A DNA stretch of 64,000 bases. Source: Apostichopus japonicus (lineage: Eukaryota > Echinodermata > Holothuroidea > Aspidochirotida > Stichopodidae). A program made the position numbers and the translations under genes. The stretch lies in the NCBI RefSeq assembly GCF_037975245.1, contig NC_092577.1:31990398-32054397 (forward strand), in the 5' to 3' direction. Position 1 is the stretch's first letter, and every line of letters starts with the position of its first letter. Of this stretch, positions 37,839 through 51,270 are shown piece by piece. Below the pieces are notes generated by a model. The model was given only the letters and a program-made list of their open reading frames with translations, did not search any database and was not told where the DNA came from.

Positions 37839-39286
37839 GTCTATTATGAGTATCGGGATTATGTTCATGTTCCATGTACAAGAATTTACATTAAAAAATA
37901 ACATTAACGGTTATATATAAAATCCTGTCATAAAAAATAAAATCCCAAATCTTAGCAATAGCATTCAATCCTCTCAGAATTATTTGTTGAACTGTCGAGC
38001 AAAGGACAATACAACAGAGAGAATGAGAGAGAGAAAGATAGTAGTTACTATTATGGCTTCTAATTAACTTAAACGAGCATTTTTCTCACTCGAGGTTTCG
38101 GGGTAGTAAGATTTCTTTCTTCTGTTCGATAACAATACCCACGCGTGTCCCTTTTGTCTTGTCACGTGTCCGTCGATGGGAAAAACAGACAACTCGACTT
38201 TTTGAAGGCGGAGTGAGAAGGCTTTCGTATTGACTTTACTAAGTCAAGCGAAATTTTTTCCAAGTTTGAAAATTAATTATATTGCGGTTTGTTAACAGTG
38301 ATTAAATGCACATTTGTGGGTTATTGTTTCTTTTACAGTTTTCGATTACCAAAAAATTCAAAGTTACAAGTTGAAAATCATAAAAGATATATGTGGTTTT
38401 TTTTAATACAGATGAGAAGTACAAAGAACGTAAAGAAGAAATCCTAGTACATCGCATGTTTCATAAAAAGAAAAGAAGTTGAGAATATTTTCATTCTCTT
38501 ATAGCATTAGCCATACGTAAAGAACAAGTTTAGACAGGGATGAAGGTGAAAAGTCCCTATCTCCAATCGATTTTCTTGCTTTGAAATCTGACAATAATTA
38601 ATGTCAGCTGTACTTTATCGGTGGAAGCTTGCATGAACATTATATACGGCATGCAGACGGTCTATATCTATTCCAAAGCATTTGTTACAAAGTTATTTAA
38701 AAACATAAAAAATAAAACGATATCGCGATAGGAAATATTTCAACTGATAGCTTCTTATTATTATTTTGATAATGATTTAATTTGGTTGCTACAGCAATCG
38801 TTAATTTATACCTTGGAACTTATATAGTGAACAGAGGTTTCTAACTAAACGATAGAGAGCCTTAGTTGTGTTCACTAATTTCATTATTGAAAAATGAACT
38901 TGGAGAACCTAATTATATGTTTAAATAGATAACAATGTACTCTATTCCTGGAGATATATATGAAGTTTTTTTTATGGAATTAATTTATAGACTTACTTGG
39001 AATTTGGAGCAATTAATTAACAAAAGCAATGAACACCCGAGACAGGAACGTTGTGGGGAAGGAGGGGTGGGGGGGGGGGCTGACTGAAGAGAGAAACCCC
39101 TCCTTATGAAGTTATCTATATATCTATATATATATATCACACGTATACGTATAATCAGTAGTAGCAGAAAGTGCTCAATACCGTATACAGACAAGATATA
39201 CAATTTACACCATATTGCTACCCTGGGTTCACGCACGCATAGAGCGACGATCTTCAGGCCAGTGGATGGTCAAAATATATAAATAT

Positions 39287-39406
39287 ATCTATCTATATAT
39301 ATATATATATATATAGTCATATATAGTCATATATAGTCATATATAGTCACATATATAGTCAAATATATAGTCATATATATAGTCATATATAGTCATATAG
39401 TCATAT
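39287..39406. repeat. TATATAGTCA short tandem repeat
   Basis: TA repeats followed by about eight units of TATATAGTCA and length variants of 8-12 bases. Confidence 0.85.
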
Positions 39407-42400
39407 TGCAATTTGGTTATTGAGGAATGGAACTTAAACAACCTGTAAATTGATTTTTGCATTGCTTTCGAATATACTACTCTACTATTAGCTCTCCTTC
39501 ACTTCATGATCACCAAACGACATTGAGACAGTGGTGAAGGGGTACAAATCCTGCGAGTCACTATAACTATAAGATGCATAGCTCCTCAGGGATTTCTTTG
39601 TTGCCTTCTCGCATCTTAGTCTTTCAAGCAACTGGTGATTCGCTTTAGGTAGATCGTAGGTTCTTGGTATTGTATACTTCCCTCGTAGTATAGCCAATAT
39701 CTGTCAATCTAAGAAAAAAATGCATCTTTGGAAAGAGAAAACCGCGGACGCCTGAGGTTGACAAGATGGTACCGGTAATCAAATTATTTCCTTAAAACTG
39801 ATGACGAACTGAATAAAAGAATTGTGTGCGACAGCTGTCGTTATGTCCAATTTTTTCAAGGTCGAGGAGATTTGCCATAAAGTTCATAAAATACGTTCGT
39901 CGATTGTAATATTAATAATAATAATAATAATAAAAGTAAGCAAAAAGGCTGTCTTTTGGAGTGTTGTGACGTTAAGGTGGAGTGGGGGGGTGGTGGGGGA
40001 GGGGGCGCTGTCAAAAAATTGCGTATGACGTAATATTTAACTTTGTTAAACGTAAAATTTGCATATGGACAGAAATCAAACACACATGTGACGTGCATGG
40101 CTTTTACGTTACTCGTACGAGCGATCGATATGTTGCATAGAATGGCTAATATAGTTTTACCATTTTTAAAACTTTGTTGTGTGTGATTCCCGTCTGAAAG
40201 AGGTTCTTACTAGTATCCATGATTAAATATTCAAATATGTCTTCCTCCTCCCATATCATGAATATTCAACACTCTTTAGTCCAGCTCGGCCCGACCGCAT
40301 GGTACAACACTAATTGATTCGTTTTCATCGTCGAGTTTTTTTACTAAATTTAACGCTATATTATCAGTCCATCGTCAGTGAGATTGAACCCCTGCTATAA
40401 TAATATTTATTAAACATATAAAACTAGCTACCTTCTTTGTCTCTAGCCTATATACGCCTAGCTACTAATTATTCATCGTTAACCGCACATAAATGCCCCG
40501 CTGATTCCGTGCGATTTTGTCAACGCACCTTACGTGAACTGAAGCAAATATTTAAAAAAAAAATCCTCCTTCTGCCCAGTGCACTTTACACCGGGTGAAA
40601 CAACATTATAAACGAATCTTCCTTTCTTTAAGACAAAAGATGCGCTTACTCAAAACAAAACTTGATGAGTGAGATAGATAATTCCTTTCTCTATATATGA
40701 TTTTGTTTCCTTTTGACGTTACCGACCCATGACATTTTCTCAGAGAAACCATAAGCCCCCCCCCCCCTCTCCTCTCCTCCTATCGTTTTTCTTTTGACGC
40801 ACCTGCTTCGTACAAAGCTCTATAATACGAGACAAGAAGGATTAATGGGTGATATGTTATACGGTTATTAAGACGTTAGCACTTGAACTTCACGCGGCCA
40901 TCTTGAAACTAAGATCATAATTCATCGCTACGCCTGGTTTTTACAACGATGCTTCCCCACAAAAAAAAATAAAACAAGTAAAAAGATAATATGTATATCA
41001 AAACCTTATAAAACGTCTGTTTGTTAGCCACTCGGCGTGCTAGCACGCCCAAGGGACTCATATGTTGGGCAAAAAGTTTATCCAAATTGCTTAGTCCTGG
41101 CTCTTGGAACTTTGAAGGGAAACCAAATCGAAAGGTATATATAAGCGACAAGATACACGATGGTTGAAGAAGACGACACGGATGGCATCCCACGCCGTAT
41201 GTTCTCTCACCCAATGCGAGTGTTTCCCACCGCTAACATGGATGTTAAACGGCACATCGGCAGTAACATTTTATACCTTCCCTGGCAGTTACGATCGCTC
41301 GTTGTATCTTCCAAATGGGTAAAATTGTCAGTCGACTGACAGCCAAATTAACCTCGGGGTCACAGCCGTTTGTGTAAGGGTGCAAGACCAATCATCTTGC
41401 TCACGCCCGCGTGCATGTAGAGTGATGATGGATAAAACGAAACGCGTAAAAAAAAGAAGAAAAATGAAAAGAAAAAAAATGGGGAAAAAAACCGGGGCAA
41501 AAGAAAAAAGGCGACGTATATAGTGGTAGTTACAAAATTTAGATTGCATATTTTTTAACCTTCTCCCTCCTCTCGCTCTCTCGTCCCGAGAAGAGTACAC
41601 AAAAAGATTGGTTACATAGGCCTTGGTGGGTGGCATGTCGATCGCTGAGGATGTACACTGCTGTCACAGGATGGTATCTCTATAGAATCGTCCGGGATGA
41701 GACGTAGGAGTGATAATTTTTGCTATATCACGAAATTTCGTCGGAATATCTGACACCTTTTGAGACGAAAACTTATTGTCCTCTGCTCACCATCCCCAGA
41801 CCCCATGGGTTTTTTTTGGGGGGTGCGGGGGTTAGTCCTTTTTTTTTTATTTATTAGCTTGTATTCGTAAGTTGCTGTGCGGACCTTTTTACGTGACATT
41901 GATGTAGATTTATTCAGCTCAAAGTCGAGTATACAATGCGATCAACACATACACACACGTTATGGGTTTTTTTTTTAGTAGGGTCACATGATTGCACTAT
42001 ATAAAACTGCTTCGAAAACAGCTTTTACATATGGTCTTGTCTTTGTTGTCACTAAGTTCAAGTGGCAAAGTTAAGATATTATAGATTTATTTCAAGTATT
42101 GATCCAACGTAAGATCGTATATTGTCGGTAAAACTACAAAGCCAGGTACCGTGCTAAAGTGGTTTGGTAAAAATTTGATTTCTGCTATAAGCTTACGAAA
42201 TTCCATTTTTGACGATGCTTTAAATATTAATATCACATACACTTAATACTCAATCCTGTGAAACATACACTTTGACATCAAGACGAGTAAAAGGCAACTT
42301 ATTCAACAAAGACCAAATATTTGGTACAAAAAAGGGCTTCAAAAATATTGACCAAACAGCATAGAAAATCGGAGTTTTCTTGCGAGAATGTATAAGTTGA

Positions 42401-43899
42401 TGTTAGTGTATGTACAATGTGTGTACAAATACTGATAAATCCATACCTGCATGCTTATTGATTCTATATGTTAATACAGGCAAACAACAGGTATATCGTA
42501 TCGTGTTGAATTATCCACTTATCTAGGAGAATCTTCGGTCACGTGACCAAATATATACTTAACAATCCGTTTATACCACAACAAAATTGATAAATTTTAT
42601 TTCTCTCTCCTGTATTTTTTATCCATTTCTTTTCCATTTACTCACTTTTTTGGGTATTATTTATAGTCTTCTGTGATCGAAAAGAAAAAGAAAAAAAATT
42701 CACTTTTGGAACATCTGTTAGTTTCAATCCTGAGTGGATTTAAAAAAAAAAAAAAAATTTAATCAAGTAACACATTCTTGATTTTTATGTATCATAACGG
42801 GATACAAATGCTATATAAGGCAAAACGCATCTTATGAACTTAAATTACCAAAGAAATGAGAAGAAGAAGAATAAAGAAAAGAAGAGAAAAATATGGTGGC
42901 TTTTGAGAAGTGTGAAGTTTCCAAACTGGGTCACATCGGCAACAAAAGCGTAACAGTTTGGGGACCACCATCTTAACTCTCGAAACGCAGAGAAATTTGT
43001 ATAAGCTTTTCGATTTATTGTTTGCACCAGTATATCTCCCCCCGCAGGGTCCCATTGAAAAAGTTTAATTGTGTTTCGTATAAACAAGAAACCTTTCTTT
43101 CTTTCCTTCTGTATGTCTGTCTGTCTGTCGTTATTTTCTTTCTTTCTGGGTTGTTATTTTTCCTCCCTGTATATTACCTTGTCGACTTATCACAATATGG
43201 AAATTCGAGACTAACTAGATATTTAACAAAGAAACTCACAAGCGAATAAGACGCACGTATTCATACGACCTTGCAAAAGGAAAGTTACTTTGGTTTTAAA
43301 GAGAAATTCAAGTTTCAGTTAAAGCGGTGGCGGTCTTGGAATGTCTCGCGTTTTATACGCATGTGTACGAAATCGGACCGGGTGTATTTATTAAACATTT
43401 TTCCCCCTTAACGTTTATTCGATGTTCAAATCCCATACATATCGGTAGCATGTCTTTAAGCTTCACTGTAGATAAATTGCAAGCTCCCAAGCCGAAGACG
43501 ACATTAAAAGCCTGCGTACCCGCATATTACTGCAAGAAGTTCGGGCCGATCTTAAAATTGTACCTTATAAAGAGATTGAAATCATGCAATTTTTCAAGTC
43601 ATGTGTATCAGCATTAATCATATGCAAATCAAACCTTTCCCAAATATGCAACATTTGTTCCCCTTTCATTTGTTCGAAGGGATTCTTGACAATACCCAGG
43701 CATTGTTATAAACGTGTCGACTATAGTATCGAAACATGTATGAAATTCAACGACAAAAAGCGCAGTTCCCTCCTTAGAACAAGGAAAACCACAGAGACAG
43801 CTGTTCGGATGGATAGTAAAGAAAATAAAAGAAATCAAGAACTCTGGTCCCTTACATTTAGTCATTCAATTGCGAACAGAAACTTGTGATGCTTTATAT

Positions 43900-43937
<38 letters not shown>

Positions 43938-44336
43938 TAATATATAACTATATATCTTACTCTTTTGTTCCTTCTCATGAGTTTTTCCTTGAAACTGAGT
44001 GACTGTGTGTGCATGCTCAGCTATATAGCAAATTTGAAATTCTATACCTTCCTTTGTATAGACAAAAATGATTTATACATTATAGAAAACACGGACAAAG
44101 AATTGCTTGGATCATATGATTTATAATGATGTCACTCACTCTGATGTTGTCAGATTTATACATTATTAAAATTTCACCAAACTTTAAATATTCATATCTC
44201 CGAGATTAAACCTGCTATCAGGAAGTTACCTTTCAAACTATTAATGCTCCACGGAAGTGACATGATAGGCCTAGCTTTGAAACAAGCATCCTCTTCTACC
44301 GGAAGTACCTAAAAATTGCTACGAATGACGTCACCA

Positions 44337-44810
44337 TTACCTCATAATGTATTGAGCGTCATTTTCGAATACGTCATAAAAGAACTTGTCCATATACATA
44401 CAACTTTGAAATAAGATTTTTTTTTTTTTTAAATTCCAAGTATACTTTCCAGTTGTGTCAGTGGTCCAGCGGTTTCGATTAAATAATTTAAAAACAAAAC
44501 AAAAGGTTCCATTTATTATACGCATCCTTTGTGTGTATGTACAGGCAACATAGTAACACAGTATCCCATTAACAACACTCTTCATATAATCCGTACCGAG
44601 TTTTACAAGTAAACACCACCGTTTTCGATGGGCATTATAAGTAATCATGGTATTATCACTTCCTCCATATATAGAATAGATATCAATTGAAATTTCTGAC
44701 TCAAAGGTTTGTATTCCGTTTATGGTTCCAGATGTATAGTCGAGAAATGCTTTATTCCGAGTGCATGTATCAACTAAGATTAAATGGTGATATAATTTGA
44801 AGGGACCCAC
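44337..44810 (-). CDS. orphan ORF, 157 codons, function unknown
   Basis: The longest open frame in the desert that is not a simple repeat. It is ATG-initiated, rich in Tyr, Ile, Thr and Lys, with no signal peptide, domain or motif that I recognise. Composition follows the AT-rich background, and there is no splice or promoter support, so it may be a chance frame or an old mobile-element piece. Confidence 0.12.
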   Translation of the reverse strand: MGPFKLYHHLILVDTCTRNKAFLDYTSGTINGIQTFESEISIDIYSIYGGSDNTMITYNAHRKRWCLLVKLGTDYMKSVVNGILCYYVACTYTQRMRIINGTFCFVFKLFNRNRWTTDTTGKYTWNLKKKKILFQSCMYMDKFFYDVFENDAQYIMR

Positions 44811-45600
44811 CTTTTATAAAAACTAGCCTTTTCTTTCCCCATGCATCTGAGTGACGACGTACATCTTAAGATTTTCATCGAGGCCGCCATGCCTTGTGTA
44901 AGTTTTTTTTCTGGCCCTTCTTAACCGTTCTCATCGTGTGGCCCAACACACAACCAACGTTAAATCCCCGCCTCGCAACTACTCCCGACCATGCATCCGA
45001 CACACGCGAGGTAATTGTGACGTCGAGCTGGACCGCGCGTTCAACGGAAGCAGTCGCCTGAGTTCAGGGCAGTCAACTGCTACTCACCCTTTGGTCCACC
45101 ACCGCTGCAGGCGACGAGGCGGAACCCGGCCTGGTGATAAGTCGTTGTGGACGCAACGCCACTCGGCGATGGCCGCAAACCCACACGTGAGTTAAACAAA
45201 CCCGAACCGATGTTTGCTCGTTGTCCAAAAAAAAAAAGGTTGAAAAACCGAAAGAAGTTCTATTGAGATGCTCAATAAAATTTTAAAGATTGGTCATTCT
45301 CGTAATGGTATAAGATGTTGCTTGTTTGCACGGTTCTTAATTTGGATGGTCTTAACTTTTCTTCTGGGCAGATATCTTCTGTTCTCAAGATTCTCGACAA
45401 AAACATAATATGGAGTGAATGAAGTGACCCAACCGATGTGTAGGCCAATATTGGTAATGAAGAAAACTTGTTCGACTTCAACTCAATCCGACGCAAACTG
45501 TATATTCATGTACCGTACATCGGGGGTGGGGCGGGGGTGAGGTGTGTGGGGGGAGGGCGGACCCATCAAGTGATCGGTCGTACACACACCGGGTGCACTG

Positions 45601-45715
45601 GGATATATATACCTATAGGCTATATATAGACTATATGTATATAGGCTATATGTATATAGGCTATATATATGTATGTATATATATATATATATATATATAT
45701 AGCCTATATATAGCC

Positions 45716-45752
<37 letters not shown>
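45601..45752. repeat. (TA)n with TATAGGCTATA units
   Basis: TA tract interspersed with TATAGGCTATA and its complement TATAGCCTATA, so parts of it can fold back. A similar arrangement occurs at 55986-56138 in HEY intron 3. Confidence 0.85.
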
Positions 45753-47349
45753 GCCTTTACGTCAACTTTTCTCGGAAATGAAATGAAAACAAGAAGGGGG
45801 GAAGAAAAACATCGACAGGATGGAGTTGTAAACAGATGCATTCTCAAAACTCCATGTGTTCAATGGATGATAATGGAGAGATACAAGAAAAAGGGTTGCC
45901 CCAAGTGCAAACACCCGTCCCGGTTATTATATAAGGGTATTGACGACGGAGGGTCTATAGGCCTATAAAATGGAACCATATTATACATGGGCGGGGGTTT
46001 GATAGGAATACACAGAACACACGGCTGCAAGGAGGTATATGAACATATGGAGCACCAACAGACCCCCATACACGTTCACTAAATAATCAACGAACGCCCG
46101 ACAGATGAATTCGAAACGTGAAGCAGATTGGATCTGGAGAACATTTTTGGAGATGAGAGATGGGTTTTAAAGGGAGTTGGGATTCTTTATTTCTTGTCTC
46201 TTCCTGCACCTCTAAGTTCTTCTCTGTTTTTTTTTTAGTATATATTAATAACTTCGAAGTTAGCATGGCAAACATTCGACAATTAAAATATGATTTGGTT
46301 TGTATAGGTCTGGTCACGTGGACGCGTAATTACATCTTTATTTAAATGTCAGTGTGACAGATGAGGTATGGTCAGGTTCATGTCAGCAATGTTGATCTAA
46401 TTCAAGAGTCTGTTGTTTTTACTGCGTGCATGGAGAGTAAATGTGTGTCAAAGATTCGTCCGCTGCGTTGTGTGCTTTTTATGAAAAAAAAAACGCTTAT
46501 GTGTTTGTTCGAGAAAAGGAGTACGTCCAAATTATTTGCGGGAAAAATGCTTTGGATGTAGCTATGACTGGAATGGATTCAGAGATTTGGATATAATTAT
46601 TGGAACACGAGATTAAAGGGTTTCAGATCGTTCATGAATCGGGGGCGAGGGGGGTAAACTGTTGCCAATGCTAGCACCATCATTGCTGTCAAAACTATTG
46701 GGGATTATAGCACCCCTTCCCTAGGCCCCCGGGGTCGGGACCCTGGAATATCCATCATGTTGATATTCAATAAAGCCATTTTTTTAGTAAGATATATATT
46801 AAGATTTCAGATAGAATCCAAGCGAAATTTAATTTAACCAAAAAAAAAATAAGCAACGAAGCATCATTTATTATTTCCAGGTTGTCAGCAATGACATCCA
46901 CACATTGTACAAAATATTAGCTACAAACATAACAATTAAATCTCGAACAGAAATTGCTTCAATTTCTGTTTTCCGTTAACCACAACAATAGGCCTATTGA
47001 AAAACAACATGCTGTAACAGTTTCCTTGTTACTTGCAAAGAATTTATTGATTCATCGTCTATTTATGAAATTGTAAATTTTCCATGCATGTTTGTGAAAT
47101 TTATAATGTCACATTTTTGATGTCACTTTCAATGTGTAAAAAAGGAATCGTTCAACAAAATGGAAACAAAGAGCTGTTTGATAGCAGCCCCCCCCCAACC
47201 CCCCTCTCTCTTTCTAATTACAGTCTTTAATTGCAGTTTACATCTAAAGTGTTCAAGAACCAATCATAGGATCTTAGAAATGGAGGCCAGAATGAAAAAT
47301 TCCACCACTTACTATTATTTTTTTTTAAATTAGATGATCATGTTGAATT

Positions 47350-47640
47350 CTACTCCCCCTAAACTCAGCTAGTTCTTTCCTTTTCTCCTCCCCTCTTACT
47401 CCCCCCACACGACTCCCCTCCCCCACGACTTCCCTCACCTTACCACTCTTTCTTTCCTTCTCCCTCCTCTTTCCCATCCACTCATCTATCTCTTCCCTCT
47501 CTTCCTCTCTTCCTTCCCTCTCCTCCCCTCCCTCAACTATAATTACCTTCCCCTTCTTCTCAGCCTTCTCCTCCCCTATACCTCCAAACTCTCCTACCCA
47601 TTCACCCCCCCCCCCCCCCACACACACACACATTACACTC
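47350..47640. repeat. polypyrimidine low-complexity tract
   Basis: About 290 bases of C/T-rich sequence ending in poly-C and (CA)n. The minus-strand frame over it (Glu/Gly/Lys-rich) is an artefact of composition. Confidence 0.85.
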
Positions 47641-50273
47641 AAGTTACCACTGTGTATAATGTTCCGCAATGTACAAAATCGTGATTAGTCTTGTCTATAT
47701 ATTCTCTAATATACACAGGTAGGATAGGCTTAACTACACACATGTATGCCCAAAGTGTTGCAGTTCTCATCACTCCCACATCTCCACCCCACCCGAACCC
47801 CTCGCCCACCCAGTTCCACTTTCATGCATCGTTGCATCGTATGAAGATCATTAATTCCAAAAAATTAAGGATACGTAAGAAAGAAAGCTAAAGAACCATT
47901 TAACATCATTTTTCGATTATTATTCTTCAAGAGACAAATTACGTATTTAGAATGAGTGAAAATCAATTAACATATAATTAGACTAATACGTAGGCTATCC
48001 ATTCATGTTCTTCCCCTCCACCACCCCACCCCACCCTATCCACTCCGACCCCGACCCGACCCCACCCCACCCCAATCACACTCACCTCACCCCCTCTTTG
48101 TATGTAAGTAAAATCACAGTGAAATATTGAATTAACTATACTTCTTTTTCGAACTGATGCACAGAGCTCATTAAAATCATTTTACCGATAGATTTGCTTA
48201 AATAATATATTATTACGGTAGCACTCGTATAACGATCGCTCTTTTTCATCTATCATTATTCTTTTGCTCTCTTTTCTTATTATCATCATCATCATCATCA
48301 TTATTATTATTATTATCATTATTATTATTATTCTTTCATAGCATTAAAAATGAGACAGTAGGTAGCCATCTCTGAAAGATTTACGATCTTCTGAAAATAT
48401 TCCCGTATTTTTTTTTTTTTTTTTTTTTTTGGTTAACAAAGGAACAAAGACGAAACCGCCAAGTTTAAGCTTATTCCAAGTCCTTTAACTAATTAAGACG
48501 GGCATTTTTCTTTTCTCTATTTCTTTCTTTCTTTCGTACTTTCTTTTCTTTCCTTTTTCCTCTCTCTCTCTTTCTCCCTCTGTTGCTTTTGATTGTCTGC
48601 TTTTCACAACATATCGAAGTCATAAGATAACTTCTCAGCAGATTTCTCCCCGAGGACACCAGTTTATACGGTCAGTAGATTTTCTTTCTTTCTGTCTCTG
48701 TCTCTTTTTGTGTGTGTGTCGTTGATTGGCCATTTAAAAACTATTTTATATTCTATTTATTACCTCGTTGTTTCCACCAATAAATGTACACCCTATTTTT
48801 TCCTTCTTTTTGCATTATCTTCATTCACTGTGATTTGGGGCATATAGAACGCCATACATATACAGGCACTAAGTTGAAAATATCTTTAATTAATCGTTCG
48901 ATTATATACTAGGCCTGGTGTTCTCGTATTTCTCGATTCCTCGATTCCAAGTCCAAGGCATTGCATACATAGGGATCAGTTAGACGACATTATCAGAGTC
49001 CCACAGGGCAAGAGAACTACCACGAACCCTATGTTAATTAACTACACAAAAGATTATCTATAACCACAGGCGAAAAATATATATACATATATAAATATAT
49101 GTATACGGAAGCAATTAAGCGCCATGGCACAGTTGACAATTATTATCAAATCCTCAGTGGTTCTATAGCCTATATTCACGTGCGTTCATAGGTGTATCTA
49201 TGGGTGAGGGGATGTGTGTGTGTGAGGGGGGGGGGTCGGGTACGCGTGCGGAAGGGGGGTGCAAGAAAGATGCCTTCGGAACGTGCGATTTAAATAAGGT
49301 AATGGTGTAGGCTATATGGAGGCCTATCCCGGCTATGAAAAACTATGTTGTATATTTTATTATTACATTTTTTCACATCCTACTGGATACTTGAAAATAT
49401 TTCACTTCCTTGTTTGTCTATCCCACCCCCCCCCCCCTCCACTGCCTCAACAACCTCCCCATTATCACACACGCGCCCACTCAGTAATCTTCCAACTGTT
49501 GATCTAAATGTCTTTTCAAAGTTAAACAAAGTTACTCAATAAAACAAGCCTTCACTATAATGGGAATTTAGTTTGCCATAAAAAGAAAACTTAACCGATT
49601 TCTGATCAAAGTAATTTGACGCAATCCCGTTAGACCAGTTGATTAAAGACACGGTGAATTGGTTACCACGGTTTGCTTGAAAGAGAGTATTTTGTCCGTT
49701 CATTGCATATTTCTATCAATTCTGAAAGCAAAAAATTTCTGAAGAATTTACAGTTGAGTAGGCTCTAAAGCTACGTTTATCACAATTTCGACAACAAATT
49801 TAACTGTAAAAAATTTATTTTCTCTAATATAGACTATTATTTTTCAGTTCTCATCTAATGAAAGGTTAATGTATCAACATTCATATAATGCTCTTTTCAT
49901 TTTTTATATCATTAAGATCCTAGATTATCTTAACGCCATGTCACGCCTCATCGCACTATAACCTCCCACCCTACCCGACCCCCCCCCCCATTTAAAGAAA
50001 CTTAAAGGTAAAGTCACTCACTTTAGTGCATGTGATCAAATGATTAAAGTAACTGTTAGGCTGTTCATAGTAGCAACAACATATTTAATTGTTGTTTGAT
50101 TATTTGTTTGTTTAATAATTAGCTGTTAGTTCTGTTTTGGAGTATCTCAAACAGCAATTTAATTACATTACATTATTTAATTACATTTTAGTCTCACTGT
50201 GAAGTAGTTACAAACAAAATCCATTGTAATATGTCTGTTGTAGATGGGGTTTTTTAAAATTTTGCTGCTGTTT

Positions 50274-50328
50274 GGGAGGGAGGGAGTGAGGGAGGGAGGA
50301 GGGAGGGAGGGAGAGAGGGAAGGAGGAG
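50274..50328 (+). repeat. G-tract array upstream of HEY
   Basis: At least seven GGGA units in about 45 bases (GGGAGGGAGGGAGTGAGGG and onward). The sequence can form a G-quadruplex on the + strand and is a purine/pyrimidine mirror tract. It lies about 950 bases before the HEY start codon. Confidence 0.8.
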
Positions 50329-50583
50329 GTGTTACCACGAAGACTTAAAATGTATAAATTGAAAAGAAAATGGACCTAATGAAAAAATACGGTGGTGTTT
50401 CACGAAACATTTGTGTAAGTGATGGAAAATACGCAAAGAATTTTCGTTAATCATCAGCATTTGTTCTTTACTTTTTCTTTCTTATTTCTTTCTTTATGAA
50501 TTGGTTTGGTAAATTGACGCCGTGCAGCCAGAGATTAATTTACAGGCATCCGTAGCAACGGGATAACTTGAACAAAGGGGGAC

Positions 50584-51270
50584 CTTGCAGTGTTTGCATA
50601 CTGTTCAATATCCAATACTTGCCAGGCACACGAACGGCACGCTAGCGTCAATCTGAGGTTACGCGTCACACGAGAACAGAAACTAACCCCCGTGTCCCTT
50701 TTGTTTTCTTTGGCCCTACGTCATATCACATTTGACCAATTAAAACGTGGTCGTGTGCCGAGAAGCACGCACGTACCACTCACTACTATATCGAAGTGAT
50801 AAAAGATCCTCAGTGACTGTAGATGTATTTATGTGTACATGTATGGGAAAAGGGGGGTTTTCTAGGCATAATATACGTGATATAGTTGTATTATATACGT
50901 GTGTTGTGTTTGACGTCGTGGCTTCTCCTGTTATGTGTTTTGTATACTTCATCTCACCACAGTGCATATAGTGGTTGGTGTGTGTGTATACGCCCGCTCG
51001 TGATGTTTGGTACGGGGAGACACGGTCAACGAGATAGCTATATTTGTAACACGGTGCATGCAAGCGGTCAAAACGTCGTTAGTTCACGAGGCCTTAACAA
51101 GTAGCTAAGAGATTTAGAAGCCCATCCGACACGCTCCAAGCCGGATACGGAAAGAAACTACTCTTTTTTTTCCATCCAAGGTTCCAAATTTTTTTTCCAA
51201 GGGGTTCGACTTATTTTTCTTGCCGATTTTTATCTTTGCGATTTTCAAGGAGAAAAAATAGGAAAAAAAA
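50584..51270 (+). promoter_or_regulatory. HEY: HEY proximal promoter and 5' UTR region
   Basis: This is the sequence before the HEY start codon. The last 200 bases are T- and A-rich and read as a 5' UTR. A match to the Su(H)/RBPJ consensus YRTGRGAA lies at 50842-50849 (TATGGGAA). The block around 50620-50800 is richer in CG and contains CACGAG/CACACG motifs that could be Hey/Hes class sites. No transcription start can be fixed from sequence. Confidence 0.45.

Noticed and set aside
43327-43617. 96-residue plus frame
   Set aside because: No family match, splice signals or promoter; kept only as a remark in the intergenic entry.
47325-47669. Glu/Gly-rich 114-residue minus frame
   Set aside because: Reverse complement of a polypyrimidine tract.
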